The notes below the pieces were generated by a model. That model did no database searches. It had not been told where the DNA came from and was given only the letters and a program-made list of their open reading frames with translations. A program made the position numbers and the translations under genes. Shown here piece by piece: positions 1 to 12,934 of a DNA stretch of 64,000 nucleotides (position 1 is its first letter; each line of letters begins with the position of its first letter). This stretch comes from Morinoia aosen (taxonomy: Eukaryota; Arthropoda; Malacostraca; Amphipoda; Talitridae), in contig CM059560.1 in assembly GCA_030386875.1 (NCBI GenBank), positions 46,914,757-46,978,756 of the forward strand, given 5' to 3'.

Positions 1-3000
1 GTACAGGAGGTATCTCTAGAACGTACAGAGGAGTACAGGAGGTACCTCTACAGCGCACAAAGGAGTACAGGAGGTATCTCTAGAGCGTACAAAGGAGTAC
101 AGGAGGTATCTCTACAGCGTACAAAGGAGTACAGGAGGTATCTCTAGAACGTACAGAGGAGTACAGGAGGTATCTCTAGAACGTACAAAGGAGTACAGGA
201 GGTATCTTTAGAAAGTACAAAGGAGTACAGGAGGTATCTCTAGAATGTACAAAGGAGTACAGGATGTATCTCTAGAACGTAGAAAGGAGTACAGGAGGTA
301 TCTCCAGAACGTACAAAGGAGTACAGGAGGTATCACTATAGCGTACAAAAGAGTACAGGAGGTATTTCTACAGCGTACAAAGGAGTTCAGGCGGTATCTC
401 TACAGCGTACAAAGCAGTACAGGAGGTATCTCTAGAACGTACAAAGGAGTACATGAGGTATCTCTAGAACGTACAAAGGAGTACCGGAGGTATCCCTACA
501 GCGTACAAAGGAGTACAGGAGGTATCTCTACAGCGTACAAATGAGTACAGGAGGTATCTCTGGAACGTTCAAAGGAGTACTGGAGGTATCTCTACAGCGC
601 ACAAAGGAGTACAGGAGGTATCTCTAGAACGTACAAAGGAGTACAGGATGTATCTCTAGAACGTACAAAGGAGTACAGGAGGTATCTCTGGAACGTACAG
701 AGGAGTACATGAGGTACCTCTACAGCGCACAAAGGAGTACAGGAGGTATCTTTAGAACGTACAAAGGAGTACACGAGGTATCTCTACAGCGTACAAAGGA
801 GTACAGGAGGTATCTCTAGAACGTACAGAGGAGTACAGGAGGTATCTCTACAGCGCACAAAGGAGTACAGGAGGTATCTCTACAGCGTACAAATGAGTAC
901 AGGAGGTATCTCTAGAACGTACAAAGGAGTACACGATGTATCTCTACGGCGTACAAAGGAGTACAGGAGGTATCTCTAGAACGTACAGAGGAGTACAGGA
1001 GGTATCTCTAGAACGTACAAAGGAGTACAGGATGTATCTCTAGAACGTACAGAGGAGTACAGGAGGTACCTCAACAGCGCAAAAAGGAGTACAGGAGGTA
1101 TCTCTAGAACGTACAAAGGAGTACACGTGGTATCTCTACAGCGTACAAAGGAGTACAGGAGGTATCTCTAGAACGTACAGAGGAGTACAGGAGGTATCTC
1201 TAGAACGTACAAAGGAGTACAGGAGGTATCTCTAGAACGTACAAAGGAGTACAGCAGGTATCTCTAGAACGTACAAAGGAGTACAGGAGGTATCTCTACA
1301 GCGTACAAAGGAGTACAGGAGGTATCTCTACAGCGTACAAAGGAGTACAGGAGGTATCTCTAGAACGTACAGAGGAGTACAGGAGGTATCTCTAGAACGT
1401 ACAAAGGAGTACACGAGGTATCTCTACAGCGTACAAAGGAGTACAGGAGGTATCTCTACAGCGTACAAATGAGTACAGGAGGTATCTCTAGAACGTTCAA
1501 AGGTGTACAGGAGGTATCTCTGCAGCGTACAAAGGAGTACAGGAGGTATCTCTACAGCGCATAAAGGAGTACAGGATGTATCTCTACAGCGCACAAAGGA
1601 GTACAGGAGGTATCTCTAGAACGTACAAAGGAGTACACGAGGTATCTCTAGAACGTACAGAGGAGTACAGGAGGTATCTCTAGAACGTACAAAGGAGTAC
1701 AGGAGGTATCTCTAGAACGTACAGAGGAGTACAGGAGGTACCTCTACAGCGCACAAAAGAGTACAGGAGGTATCTCTAGAACGTACAAAGGAGTACACGA
1801 GGTTTCTCTACAGCGTACAAAGGAGTACAGGAGGTATCTCTAGAACGTACAGAGGAGTACAGGAGGTATCTCTAGAACGTACAAAGGAATACACGAGGTA
1901 TCTCTACAGCGTACAAACGAGTACAGGAGGTATCTCTAGAACGTGCAGAGGAGTACAGGAGGTATCTCTAGAACGTACAATGGAGAACAGGAGGTGTCTC
2001 TAGAACGTACAAAGGAGTACAGGAGGTACCTCTACAGCGTACAAAGGAGTACAGGAGGTATCTCTACAGCGTACAAATGAGTACAGGAGGTATCTCTAGA
2101 ACGTTCAAAGGAGTACAGGAGGTATCTCTACAGCGTACAAAGGAGTACAGGAGGTATCTCTACAGCGTTCAAAGGAGTACAGGAGGTATCTCTAGAACGT
2201 ACAAAGGATTACAGGAGGTATCTCTAAAGCGCACAAAGGAGTACAGGAGGTATCTCTACAGCGCACAAAGGAGTACAGGAGGTATCTCTACAGCGCACAA
2301 AGGAGTACACAAGGTATCTCTACAGCGTACAAAGGAGTACAGGAGGTATCTCTAGAAAGTACAGAGGGGTACAGGAGGTATCTCTAGAACGTACAAAGGA
2401 GTACACGAGGTATCTCTACAAAGTACAAAGGAGTACAGGAGGTATCTCTAGAACGTACAGAGGAGTACAGGAGGTATCTCTAGAACGTACAAAGGAGTAC
2501 AGGAGGTATCTCTAGAAAGTACAAAGGAGTACAGGAGGTACCTCTACAGCGTACAAAGGAGTACAGGAGGTATCTCTACAGCGTACAAATGAGTACAGGA
2601 GGTATTTCTAGAACGTTCAAAGGAGTACAGGAGGTATCTCTACAGCGTACAAAGGAGTCCAGGAGGTATCTCTAGAACGTACAAAGGAGTACAGGAGGTA
2701 TCTCTACAGCGCTCAAAGAAGTACAGGAGGTATCTCTACAGCGCACAAAGGAGTATAGGAGGTATCTCTACAGCGCACAAAGGAGTACACGAGGTATCTC
2801 TACAGCGTACAAAGGAGTACAGGAGGTATCTCTAGAACGTACTGAGGAGTACAGGAGGTATATCTAGAACGTACAAAGGAGTACAGGAGGTATCTCTAGA
2901 ACGTACAGAAGAGTACAGGAGGTAACTCTACAGCGCACAAAGGAGTACAGGAGGTATCTCTAGAACGTACAAAGGAGTACACGAGGTATCTCTGCAGCGT

Positions 3001-5536
3001 ACAAAGTTGTACAGGAGGTATCTCTAGAACGTACAGAGGAGTACAGGAGGTATCTCTAGAACGTACAAAGGAGTACACGAGGTATCTCTACAGCGTACAA
3101 AGGAGTACAGGAAGAATCTCTAGAACGTACAGAGGAGTACAGGAGGTATCTCTACAGCGTACAAAGGAATACAGGAGGTATCTCTAGAACGTACAAAGGA
3201 GTACAGGAGGTATCTCTACAGCGTTCAAAGGAGTACAAGAGGTATCTCTACAGCATACAAAGGAATACAGGAGGTATCTCTAGAACGTACAAAGGAGTAG
3301 AGGAGGTATCTCTACAGCGCACAAAGGAGTACAGGAGGTATCTCTACAGCGTACAAAGGAGTACAGGAGGTATCTCTACAGCGTACAAAGGAGTTCAGGA
3401 GGTGTCTCTAGAACGTACAAAGGAGTACAGGAGGTATCTCTACAGCGCACAAAGGAGTACAGGAAGTATCTCTACAGCACACAAAGTAGTACACGAGGTA
3501 TCTCTACAGCATACAAAGGAGTACAGGAGGTATCTCTAGAACGTACAGAGGAGTACAGGAGGTATCTCTAGAACGTACAAAGGAGTACAGGAGGTATCTC
3601 TAGAACGTACAGAGGAGTACAGGAGGTACCTCTACAGCGCACAAAGGAGTACAGGAGATATCTCTAGAACGTACAAAGGAGTACACGAGGTATCTCTACA
3701 GCGCACAAAGGAGTACAGGAGGTATCTCTAGAACGTACAGAGGAGTACAGGAGGTATCTCTAGAACGTACAAAGGAGTACACGAGGTATCTCTACAGCGT
3801 ACAAAGGAGTACAGGAGGTATCTCTAGAACGTACAAAGGAGTACAGGAGGTATCTCTAGAACGTACAAAGGAGTACAGGAGGTATCTCTAGAACGTACAA
3901 AGGAGTACAGGAGGTATCTCTAGAACGTACAAAGGAGTACACGAGGTATCTTTACAGCGTACAAAGGAGTACAGGAGGTATCTCTAGAACGTACAGAGGA
4001 GTACAGGAGGTATCTCTAGAACGTACAAAGGAGTACAGGAGGTATCTCTAGAACGTACAGAGGAGTACAGGAGGTACCTCTACAGCGCACAAAGGAGTAC
4101 AGGAGGAATCTCTAGAACGTACAGAGGAGTACACGAGGTATCTCTACAGCGTACAAAGGAGTACAGGAGGTATCTCTAGAACGTACAGAGGAGTACAGGA
4201 GGTATCTCTAGAACGTACAAAGGAGTTCACCAGGTATCTCTACAGCGTACAAAGGAGTACAGGAGGTATCTCTAGAACGTACAGAGGAGTACAGGAGGTA
4301 TCTCTACAGCGCACAAAGGAGTACAGGAGGTATCTTTACAGCGTTCAAAGGAGTAGAGGAGGTATCTCTACAGCATGCAAAGGAGTACAGGAGGTATCTC
4401 TAGAACGTACAAAGGAGTAGAGGAGGTATCTCTACAGCGCACAAAGGAGTACAAGAGGTATCTCTACAGCGTACAAAGGAGTACAGGAGGTCTCTCTACA
4501 GCGTACAAAGGAGTTCAGGAGGTATCTCTAGAACGTACAAAGGAGTACAGGAGGTATCTCTACAGCGCACAAAGGAGTACAGGAAGTATCTCTACAGCAC
4601 ACAAAGTAGTACACGAGGTATCTCTACAGCATACAAAGGAGTACAGGAGGTATCTCTAGAACGTACAGAGGAGAACAGGAGGTATCTCTAGAACGTACAA
4701 AGGAGTACAGGAGGTATCTCTAGAACGTACAGAGGAGTACAGGAGGTACCTCTACAGCGCACAAAGGAGTACAGGAGGTATCTCTAGAACGTACAAAGGA
4801 GTACACGAGGTATCTCTACAGCGCACAAAGGAGTACAGGAGGTATCTCTAGAACGTACAGAGGAGTACAGGAGGTATCTCTAGAACGTACAAAGGAGTAC
4901 ACGAGGTATCTCTACAGCGTACAAAGGAGTACAGGAGGTATCTCTAGAACGTACAAAGGAGTACAGGAGGTATCTCTAGAACGTACAAAGGAGTACAGGA
5001 GGTATCTCTAGAACGTACAAAGGAGTACAGGAGGTATCTCTACAGCGCACAAAGGAGTACAGGAGGTACCTCTACAGCGCACAAAGGAGTACAGGAGGTA
5101 TCTCTAGAACGTACAAAGGAGTACACGAGGTATCTCTACAGCGTACAAAGGAGTACAGGAGGTATCTCTAGAACGTATAGAGGAGTACAGGAGGTATCTC
5201 TACAGCGTACAAAGGAGTACAGGAGGTATCTCTAGAACGTACAAAGGAGTACACGAGGTATCTCTACAGCGTACAAAGGAATACAGGAGGTATCTCTAGA
5301 ACGTACAAAGGAGTACACGAGGTATCTCTTCAGCGTACAAAGGAGTACAGGAGGTATCTCTATAACGTACAGAGGAGTGCAGGAGGTATCTCTAGAACGT
5401 ACATAGGAGTACAGAAAGTATCTCTAGAACGTACAGAGGAGTACAGGAGGTACCTTTACAGCGCACAAAGGAGTACAGGAGGTATCTCTAGAACGTACAA
5501 AGGAGTACACGAGGTATCTCTAGAACGTACAAAGGA
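1..5536. repeat. Higher-order repeat unit L, copy 1 (173 monomers)
   Basis: Rare monomer variants recur at a fixed offset of 5,536 bp, which is exactly 173 x 32. Examples are the GAACGTAGAAAGG variant near 280 and 5816, AAAGTTGTACAGG near 3003 and 8539, and the TACAGCATGCAAAGG variant at 4371 and 9907. Unit phase is arbitrary because the window starts inside the array. The copies differ at only a few positions that I spotted, for example GTACTGG near 577 against GTACAGG near 6113, and GGTACC near 2539 against GGTATC near 8075. This indicates a recent large duplication, or homogenisation by conversion. An assembly duplication is a possible alternative. Confidence 0.92.
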
Positions 5537-8500
5537 GTACAGGAGGTATCTCTAGAACGTACAGAGGAGTACAGGAGGTACCTCTACAGCGCACAAAGGA
5601 GTACAGGAGGTATCTCTAGAGCGTACAAAGGAGTACAGGAGGTATCTCTACAGCGTACAAAGGAGTACAGGAGGTATCTCTAGAACGTACAGAGGAGTAC
5701 AGGAGGTATCTCTAGAACGTACAAAGGAGTACAGGAGGTATCTTTAGAAAGTACAAAGGAGTACAGGAGGTATCTCTAGAATGTACAAAGGAGTACAGGA
5801 TGTATCTCTAGAACGTAGAAAGGAGTACAGGAGGTATCTCCAGAACGTACAAAGGAGTACAGGAGGTATCACTATAGCGTACAAAAGAGTACAGGAGGTA
5901 TTTCTACAGCGTACAAAGGAGTTCAGGCGGTATCTCTACAGCGTACAAAGCAGTACAGGAGGTATCTCTAGAACGTACAAAGGAGTACATGAGGTATCTC
6001 TAGAACGTACAAAGGAGTACCGGAGGTATCCCTACAGCGTACAAAGGAGTACAGGAGGTATCTCTACAGCGTACAAATGAGTACAGGAGGTATCTCTGGA
6101 ACGTTCAAAGGAGTACAGGAGGTATCTCTACAGCGCACAAAGGAGTACAGGAGGTATCTCTAGAACGTACAAAGGAGTACAGGATGTATCTCTAGAACGT
6201 ACAAAGGAGTACAGGAGGTATCTCTGGAACGTACAGAGGAGTACATGAGGTACCTCTACAGCGCACAAAGGAGTACAGGAGGTATCTTTAGAACGTACAA
6301 AGGAGTACACGAGGTATCTCTACAGCGTACAAAGGAGTACAGGAGGTATCTCTAGAACGTACAGAGGAGTACAGGAGGTATCTCTACAGCGCACAAAGGA
6401 GTACAGGAGGTATCTCTACAGCGTACAAATGAGTACAGGAGGTATCTCTAGAACGTACAAAGGAGTACACGATGTATCTCTACGGCGTACAAAGGAGTAC
6501 AGGAGGTATCTCTAGAACGTACAGAGGAGTACAGGAGGTATCTCTAGAACGTACAAAGGAGTACAGGATGTATCTCTAGAACGTACAGAGGAGTACAGGA
6601 GGTACCTCAACAGCGCAAAAAGGAGTACAGGAGGTATCTCTAGAACGTACAAAGGAGTACACGTGGTATCTCTACAGCGTACAAAGGAGTACAGGAGGTA
6701 TCTCTAGAACGTACAGAGGAGTACAGGAGGTATCTCTAGAACGTACAAAGGAGTACAGGAGGTATCTCTAGAACGTACAAAGGAGTACAGCAGGTATCTC
6801 TAGAACGTACAAAGGAGTACAGGAGGTATCTCTACAGCGTACAAAGGAGTACAGGAGGTATCTCTACAGCGTACAAAGGAGTACAGGAGGTATCTCTAGA
6901 ACGTACAGAGGAGTACAGGAGGTATCTCTAGAACGTACAAAGGAGTACACGAGGTATCTCTACAGCGTACAAAGGAGTACAGGAGGTATCTCTACAGCGT
7001 ACAAATGAGTACAGGAGGTATCTCTAGAACGTTCAAAGGTGTACAGGAGGTATCTCTGCAGCGTACAAAGGAGTACAGGAGGTATCTCTACAGCGCATAA
7101 AGGAGTACAGGATGTATCTCTACAGCGCACAAAGGAGTACAGGAGGTATCTCTAGAACGTACAAAGGAGTACACGAGGTATCTCTAGAACGTACAGAGGA
7201 GTACAGGAGGTATCTCTAGAACGTACAAAGGAGTACAGGAGGTATCTCTAGAACGTACAGAGGAGTACAGGAGGTACCTCTACAGCGCACAAAAGAGTAC
7301 AGGAGGTATCTCTAGAACGTACAAAGGAGTACACGAGGTTTCTCTACAGCGTACAAAGGAGTACAGGAGGTATCTCTAGAACGTACAGAGGAGTACAGGA
7401 GGTATCTCTAGAACGTACAAAGGAATACACGAGGTATCTCTACAGCGTACAAACGAGTACAGGAGGTATCTCTAGAACGTGCAGAGGAGTACAGGAGGTA
7501 TCTCTAGAACGTACAATGGAGAACAGGAGGTGTCTCTAGAACGTACAAAGGAGTACAGGAGGTACCTCTACAGCGTACAAAGGAGTACAGGAGGTATCTC
7601 TACAGCGTACAAATGAGTACAGGAGGTATCTCTAGAACGTTCAAAGGAGTACAGGAGGTATCTCTACAGCGTACAAAGGAGTACAGGAGGTATCTCTACA
7701 GCGTTCAAAGGAGTACAGGAGGTATCTCTAGAACGTACAAAGGATTACAGGAGGTATCTCTAAAGCGCACAAAGGAGTACAGGAGGTATCTCTACAGCGC
7801 ACAAAGGAGTACAGGAGGTATCTCTACAGCGCACAAAGGAGTACACAAGGTATCTCTACAGCGTACAAAGGAGTACAGGAGGTATCTCTAGAAAGTACAG
7901 AGGGGTACAGGAGGTATCTCTAGAACGTACAAAGGAGTACACGAGGTATCTCTACAAAGTACAAAGGAGTACAGGAGGTATCTCTAGAACGTACAGAGGA
8001 GTACAGGAGGTATCTCTAGAACGTACAAAGGAGTACAGGAGGTATCTCTAGAAAGTACAAAGGAGTACAGGAGGTATCTCTACAGCGTACAAAGGAGTAC
8101 AGGAGGTATCTCTACAGCGTACAAATGAGTACAGGAGGTATTTCTAGAACGTTCAAAGGAGTACAGGAGGTATCTCTACAGCGTACAAAGGAGTCCAGGA
8201 GGTATCTCTAGAACGTACAAAGGAGTACAGGAGGTATCTCTACAGCGCTCAAAGAAGTACAGGAGGTATCTCTACAGCGCACAAAGGAGTATAGGAGGTA
8301 TCTCTACAGCGCACAAAGGAGTACACGAGGTATCTCTACAGCGTACAAAGGAGTACAGGAGGTATCTCTAGAACGTACTGAGGAGTACAGGAGGTATATC
8401 TAGAACGTACAAAGGAGTACAGGAGGTATCTCTAGAACGTACAGAAGAGTACAGGAGGTAACTCTACAGCGCACAAAGGAGTACAGGAGGTATCTCTAGA

Positions 8501-10661
8501 ACGTACAAAGGAGTACACGAGGTATCTCTGCAGCGTACAAAGTTGTACAGGAGGTATCTCTAGAACGTACAGAGGAGTACAGGAGGTATCTCTAGAACGT
8601 ACAAAGGAGTACACGAGGTATCTCTACAGCGTACAAAGGAGTACAGGAAGAATCTCTAGAACGTACAGAGGAGTACAGGAGGTATCTCTACAGCGTACAA
8701 AGGAATACAGGAGGTATCTCTAGAACGTACAAAGGAGTACAGGAGGTATCTCTACAGCGTTCAAAGGAGTACAAGAGGTATCTCTACAGCATACAAAGGA
8801 ATACAGGAGGTATCTCTAGAACGTACAAAGGAGTAGAGGAGGTATCTCTACAGCGCACAAAGGAGTACAGGAGGTATCTCTACAGCGTACAAAGGAGTAC
8901 AGGAGGTATCTCTACAGCGTACAAAGGAGTTCAGGAGGTGTCTCTAGAACGTACAAAGGAGTACAGGAGGTATCTCTACAGCGCACAAAGGAGTACAGGA
9001 AGTATCTCTACAGCACACAAAGTAGTACACGAGGTATCTCTACAGCATACAAAGGAGTACAGGAGGTATCTCTAGAACGTACAGAGGAGTACAGGAGGTA
9101 TCTCTAGAACGTACAAAGGAGTACAGGAGGTATCTCTAGAACGTACAGAGGAGTACAGGAGGTACCTCTACAGCGCACAAAGGAGTACAGGAGATATCTC
9201 TAGAACGTACAAAGGAGTACACGAGGTATCTCTACAGCGCACAAAGGAGTACAGGAGGTATCTCTAGAACGTACAGAGGAGTACAGGAGGTATCTCTAGA
9301 ACGTACAAAGGAGTACACGAGGTATCTCTACAGCGTACAAAGGAGTACAGGAGGTATCTCTAGAACGTACAAAGGAGTACAGGAGGTATCTCTAGAACGT
9401 ACAAAGGAGTACAGGAGGTATCTCTAGAACGTACAAAGGAGTACAGGAGGTATCTCTAGAACGTACAAAGGAGTACACGAGGTATCTTTACAGCGTACAA
9501 AGGAGTACAGGAGGTATCTCTAGAACGTACAGAGGAGTACAGGAGGTATCTCTAGAACGTACAAAGGAGTACAGGAGGTATCTCTAGAACGTACAGAGGA
9601 GTACAGGAGGTACCTCTACAGCGCACAAAGGAGTACAGGAGGAATCTCTAGAACGTACAGAGGAGTACACGAGGTATCTCTACAGCGTACAAAGGAGTAC
9701 AGGAGGTATCTCTAGAACGTACAGAGGAGTACAGGAGGTATCTCTAGAACGTACAAAGGAGTTCACCAGGTATCTCTACAGCGTACAAAGGAGTACAGGA
9801 GGTATCTCTAGAACGTACAGAGGAGTACAGGAGGTATCTCTACAGCGCACAAAGGAGTACAGGAGGTATCTTTACAGCGTTCAAAGGAGTAGAGGAGGTA
9901 TCTCTACAGCATGCAAAGGAGTACAGGAGGTATCTCTAGAACGTACAAAGGAGTAGAGGAGGTATCTCTACAGCGCACAAAGGAGTACAAGAGGTATCTC
10001 TACAGCGTACAAAGGAGTACAGGAGGTCTCTCTACAGCGTACAAAGGAGTTCAGGAGGTATCTCTAGAACGTACAAAGGAGTACAGGAGGTATCTCTACA
10101 GCGCACAAAGGAGTACAGGAAGTATCTCTACAGCACACAAAGTAGTACACGAGGTATCTCTACAGCATACAAAGGAGTACAGGAGGTATCTCTAGAACGT
10201 ACAGAGGAGAACAGGAGGTATCTCTAGAACGTACAAAGGAGTACAGGAGGTATCTCTAGAACGTACAGAGGAGTACAGGAGGTACCTCTACAGCGCACAA
10301 AGGAGTACAGGAGGTATCTCTAGAACGTACAAAGGAGTACACGAGGTATCTCTACAGCGCACAAAGGAGTACAGGAGGTATCTCTAGAACGTACAGAGGA
10401 GTACAGGAGGTATCTCTAGAACGTACAAAGGAGTACACGAGGTATCTCTACAGCGTACAAAGGAGTACAGGAGGTATCTCTAGAACGTACAAAGGAGTAC
10501 AGGAGGTATCTCTAGAACGTACAAAGGAGTACAGGAGGTATCTCTAGAACGTACAAAGGAGTACAGGAGGTATCTCTACAGCGCACAAAGGAGTACAGGA
10601 GGTATCTCTACAGCGCACAAAGGAGTACAGGAGGTATCTCTAGAACGTACAAAGGAGTACA
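5537..10661. repeat. Higher-order repeat unit L, copy 2 (3'-incomplete match)
   Basis: This segment matches 1-5125 at an offset of 5,536 bp. The match ends around 10661. Past that point the sequence follows the pattern found near 3950-4130 (GGTATCTTTACAGCG, later GGAGGAATCTC) rather than continuing unit copy 1. The switch point suggests an unequal exchange between out-of-register units. Confidence 0.88.
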
Positions 10662-10819
10662 CGAGGTATCTTTACAGCGTACAAAGGAGTACAGGAGGTA
10701 TCTCTAGAACGTACAGAGGAGTACAGGAGGTATCTCTAGAACGTACAAAGGAGTACAGGAGGTATCTCTAGAACGTACAGAGGAGTACAGGAGGTACCTC
10801 TACAGCGCACAAAGGAGTA

Positions 10820-11450
10820 CAGGAGGAATCTCTAGAACGTACAAAGGAGTACACGAGGTATCTCTACAGCGTACAAAGAAGTACAGGAGGTATCTCTAGA
10901 ACGTACAGAGTACAGGAGGTATCTCTAGAACGTAAAAAGGAGTACAGGAGGTATCTCTAGAACGTACATAGGAGTACAGGAGGTATCTCTAGAACGTACA
11001 AAGGAGTACAGGAGGTATCTCTAGAACGTACAAAGGAGAACAGGAGGTATCTCTACAGCGCACAAAGGAGTACAGGAGGTATCTCTACAGCGCACAAAGG
11101 AGTATAGGAGGTATCTCTAGAACGTACAAAGGAGTACACGAGGTATCTCTACAGCGTACAAAGAAGTACAGGAGGTATCTCTAGAACGTACAGAGTACAG
11201 GAGGTATCTCTAGAACGTAAAAAGGAGTACAGGAGGTATCTCTAGAACGTACAAAGGAGTACAGGAGGTATCTCTAGAACGTACAAAGGAGTACAGGAGG
11301 TATCTCTAGAACGTACAAAGGAGTACAGGAGGTATCTCTACAGCGCACAAAGGAGTAGAGGAGGTATCTCTACAGCGCACAAAGGAGTACAGGAGGTATC
11401 TCTAGAACGTACAAAGGAGTTTACGAGGTATCTCAACAGCGTACAAAGAA
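10820..11450. repeat. 285-bp local duplication with 3-bp deletion marker
   Basis: The string GTACAGAGTACAGG, in which a 3-bp GAG is lost from the monomer, occurs near 10906 and again 285 bp later near 11191. 285 is 9 x 32 minus 3. In both copies it is followed by the GTAAAAAGG variant. The flanking monomers match with scattered differences, so a block of nine monomers was duplicated after the 3-bp loss. Confidence 0.8.
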
Positions 11451-11677
11451 GTACAGGAATTGTTTCTAGAACGTACAGAGGAGTACAGGAGGTATCTCTA
11501 CAGCGCACAAAGGAGTACAGGAGGTATCTCTACAGCGTACAAAGGAGTACAGGAGGTATCTCTACAGCGTACAAATGAGTACAGGAGTTATCTCTAGAAC
11601 GTACAAAGGAGTACACGAGGTATCTCTACGGCGTACAAAGGAGTACAGGAGGTATCTCTAGAACGTACAGAGGAGTA

Positions 11678-11681
11678 CAGG
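11678..11681. repeat. Target-site duplication CAGG, left
   Basis: CAGG (monomer positions 4-7) lies immediately before the element's TGTTGCG end. It is repeated immediately after the element at 20002-20005. Four bp is within the range made by LTR-element integrases. Confidence 0.88.
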
Positions 11682-11793
11682 TGTTGCGATACGGAGACGA
11701 GGGGCGGGTTTAGGACCCCCCCCCTTGCCCATACGCTGAGGGAATTGCAACCCCCACACATGTTATAGTATTATCCTTAATGCTTGCGTACAC

Positions 11794-11924
11794 CTGCATA
11801 CCAGACATGGAGAATAAAAGAGTTATTAAGATTTACATTAATTTATTGGGAAACACGTTTATAAACACACAAGGCATGGGAACGAAATGATTTGAAAGGG
11901 CACTGACATAAATGTGATGCTTAC
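11794..11924 (-). other. Possible short intron in LTR leader
   Basis: On the minus strand GTAAGC (from 11924) is a good 5' splice-site match. A pyrimidine-rich stretch ending TATGCAG (to 11794) resembles an acceptor 131 bases on. The AATAAA lies between them, so splicing would remove the poly(A) signal. This would favour read-through into flanking satellite. It is speculative, as such matches arise by chance. Confidence 0.25.
11842..11847 (-). terminator. Poly(A) signal AATAAA, left LTR
   Basis: Minus-strand AATAAA lies about 990 bases downstream of the predicted start. It is followed about 45-60 bases later by GU-rich sequence (TGTCTGGTATG, then GGTGT). This would end R near 11820 and leave a U5 of about 140 bp, the expected LTR order. 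Confidence 0.6.
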
Positions 11925-12857
11925 CGAAAATTCGAGTTACACATACTCCTTCGCTGACAACGATTTACGCGCACCCAAACAGCCGGCTCCACAGTAACAC
12001 AAATCATAATATTTGCGAGAATAACACATCACGATTTAACCTGGAATTGTGACACGGTGTCGAATCATACAACGGGAAGTCGATTCTCAACTCAATAAAC
12101 ACAGGTAATCGATTGCCTATAAATTAGATGATTCTTCACGATACTTTGAAAAGCACTTTTCTGGGTGCTGATCTACATCTGAAATTGAACTTCAATCACC
12201 ACCTAAAAGAGCTCTCACAACTATAAAACACTCGCCCTTTTGATAATAAATGATTCACTGATGGATATTCACTGCCGATGCTATTGCTCACTGCTGATGT
12301 TCCACATCGTAGCTTAGAATGGCTGCTGTCCTGTGCTGATGTCTCGTTAACGTGCTGCAGTGGTACCTTCCACCGCTCCATCTTGGGATGCCGGTATTAC
12401 AACTCGTATTCACTGCTGCCATGATGCCTGGAATCGCTTTAGAGTTTCGTTCAGCCCAGGATTCCTTGAGGCGTTGGTGAGCCAATTCACTGTAGTTTTG
12501 TGCGCTGATTTTCGCATCGTTGGTGAACGAACTTGACTGTTGATACTCGCAATGTTGGCGCTTGCGTGGCTCCAAATCTTGATTCTGCAGTTGCCTGTGA
12601 GCTCGGTCCCCGATGCAAAGGTATTTGAATCACCACTGCGAGGCCGGTTTACTTCGATCAGGTTTCTTTTGGGAGACGGTGTTCACCGGTTGCCGACGTC
12701 CAACTTTGTTTCTTGCACTTCGAATTATTAACTTTCAAATTGCAGCTTGGTAGAAGGCAAGTCGGCTATGCCGACCTGCTGTGTAGTGCACCCTCAGACG
12801 TCGTGCGCAGTGCTCTCTCGTGCGTTCAAAAATCCCTCTCGAGGCCTCATCTACCCT

Positions 12858-12866
12858 CCTTATATA
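12858..12866 (-). promoter_or_regulatory. TATA box TATATAAGG, left LTR
   Basis: On the minus strand the sequence reads TATATAAGG, a canonical TATA box, just downstream of the heat-shock element. Initiation about 30 bases further on would fall near 12836, in the purine-rich stretch after CCTCGAGAGGG. No clear initiator motif decides the exact base. Confidence 0.7.
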
Positions 12867-12882
12867 TGCGCGTCTCGGATCC

Positions 12883-12905
12883 TTCTCGAATGTTCACGAA
12901 TATTC
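12883..12905 (-). promoter_or_regulatory. Heat-shock element (five perfect modules) in left LTR
   Basis: The sequence shows TTC, GAA, TTC, GAA, TTC with exactly two bases between each triplet, from 12883 to 12905. This is five contiguous, inverted nGAAn modules. A sixth, imperfect module (GAT) precedes it at 12878-12880. Heat-shock factor trimers bind three such modules, so this is an unusually strong site. It sits 15 bp upstream of a minus-strand TATA box, a spacing typical of hsp promoters. Function is inferred from the motif. Confidence 0.85.
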
Positions 12906-12934
12906 GCAGTTACAATGACAGCATTTTACAGCTG

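Larger units (their letters stand above)
1..11681. repeat. 32-bp satellite array, left block
   Basis: This is an uninterrupted head-to-tail array of about 365 copies of a 32-bp monomer. Read from one start, the monomer is GTACAGGAGG, then TATCTCTAGA, then ACGTACAAAGGA. Two main classes differ in the middle: CTCTAGAACG (class A, contains TCTAGA) and CTCTACAGCG (class B). Further recurrent variants are ACAGAGG for ACAAAGG, CACGAGG for CAGGAGG, GGTACC for GGTATC, and GCGCAC for GCGTAC. Period length is very strict: the only indels I noticed are two 3-bp losses near 10908 and 11193. No gene is seen. Reading frames here are by-products of the repeat. The role is unknown; pericentromeric, centromeric or subtelomeric satellite are all possible. 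Confidence 0.98.

Noticed and set aside
1-11681. CRISPR-like regular 32-bp repeats
   Set aside because: Repeats are directly contiguous with no unique spacers, and there are no cas genes. This is a satellite.
12288-12575. 95-codon minus-strand frame in the LTR leader (repeated at 18594-18881)
   Set aside because: It lies in the predicted transcript and starts MEPRKRQ, so a small leader protein is conceivable. However, it has no recognised motif, and repetition between LTRs is not independent evidence. Left unannotated.
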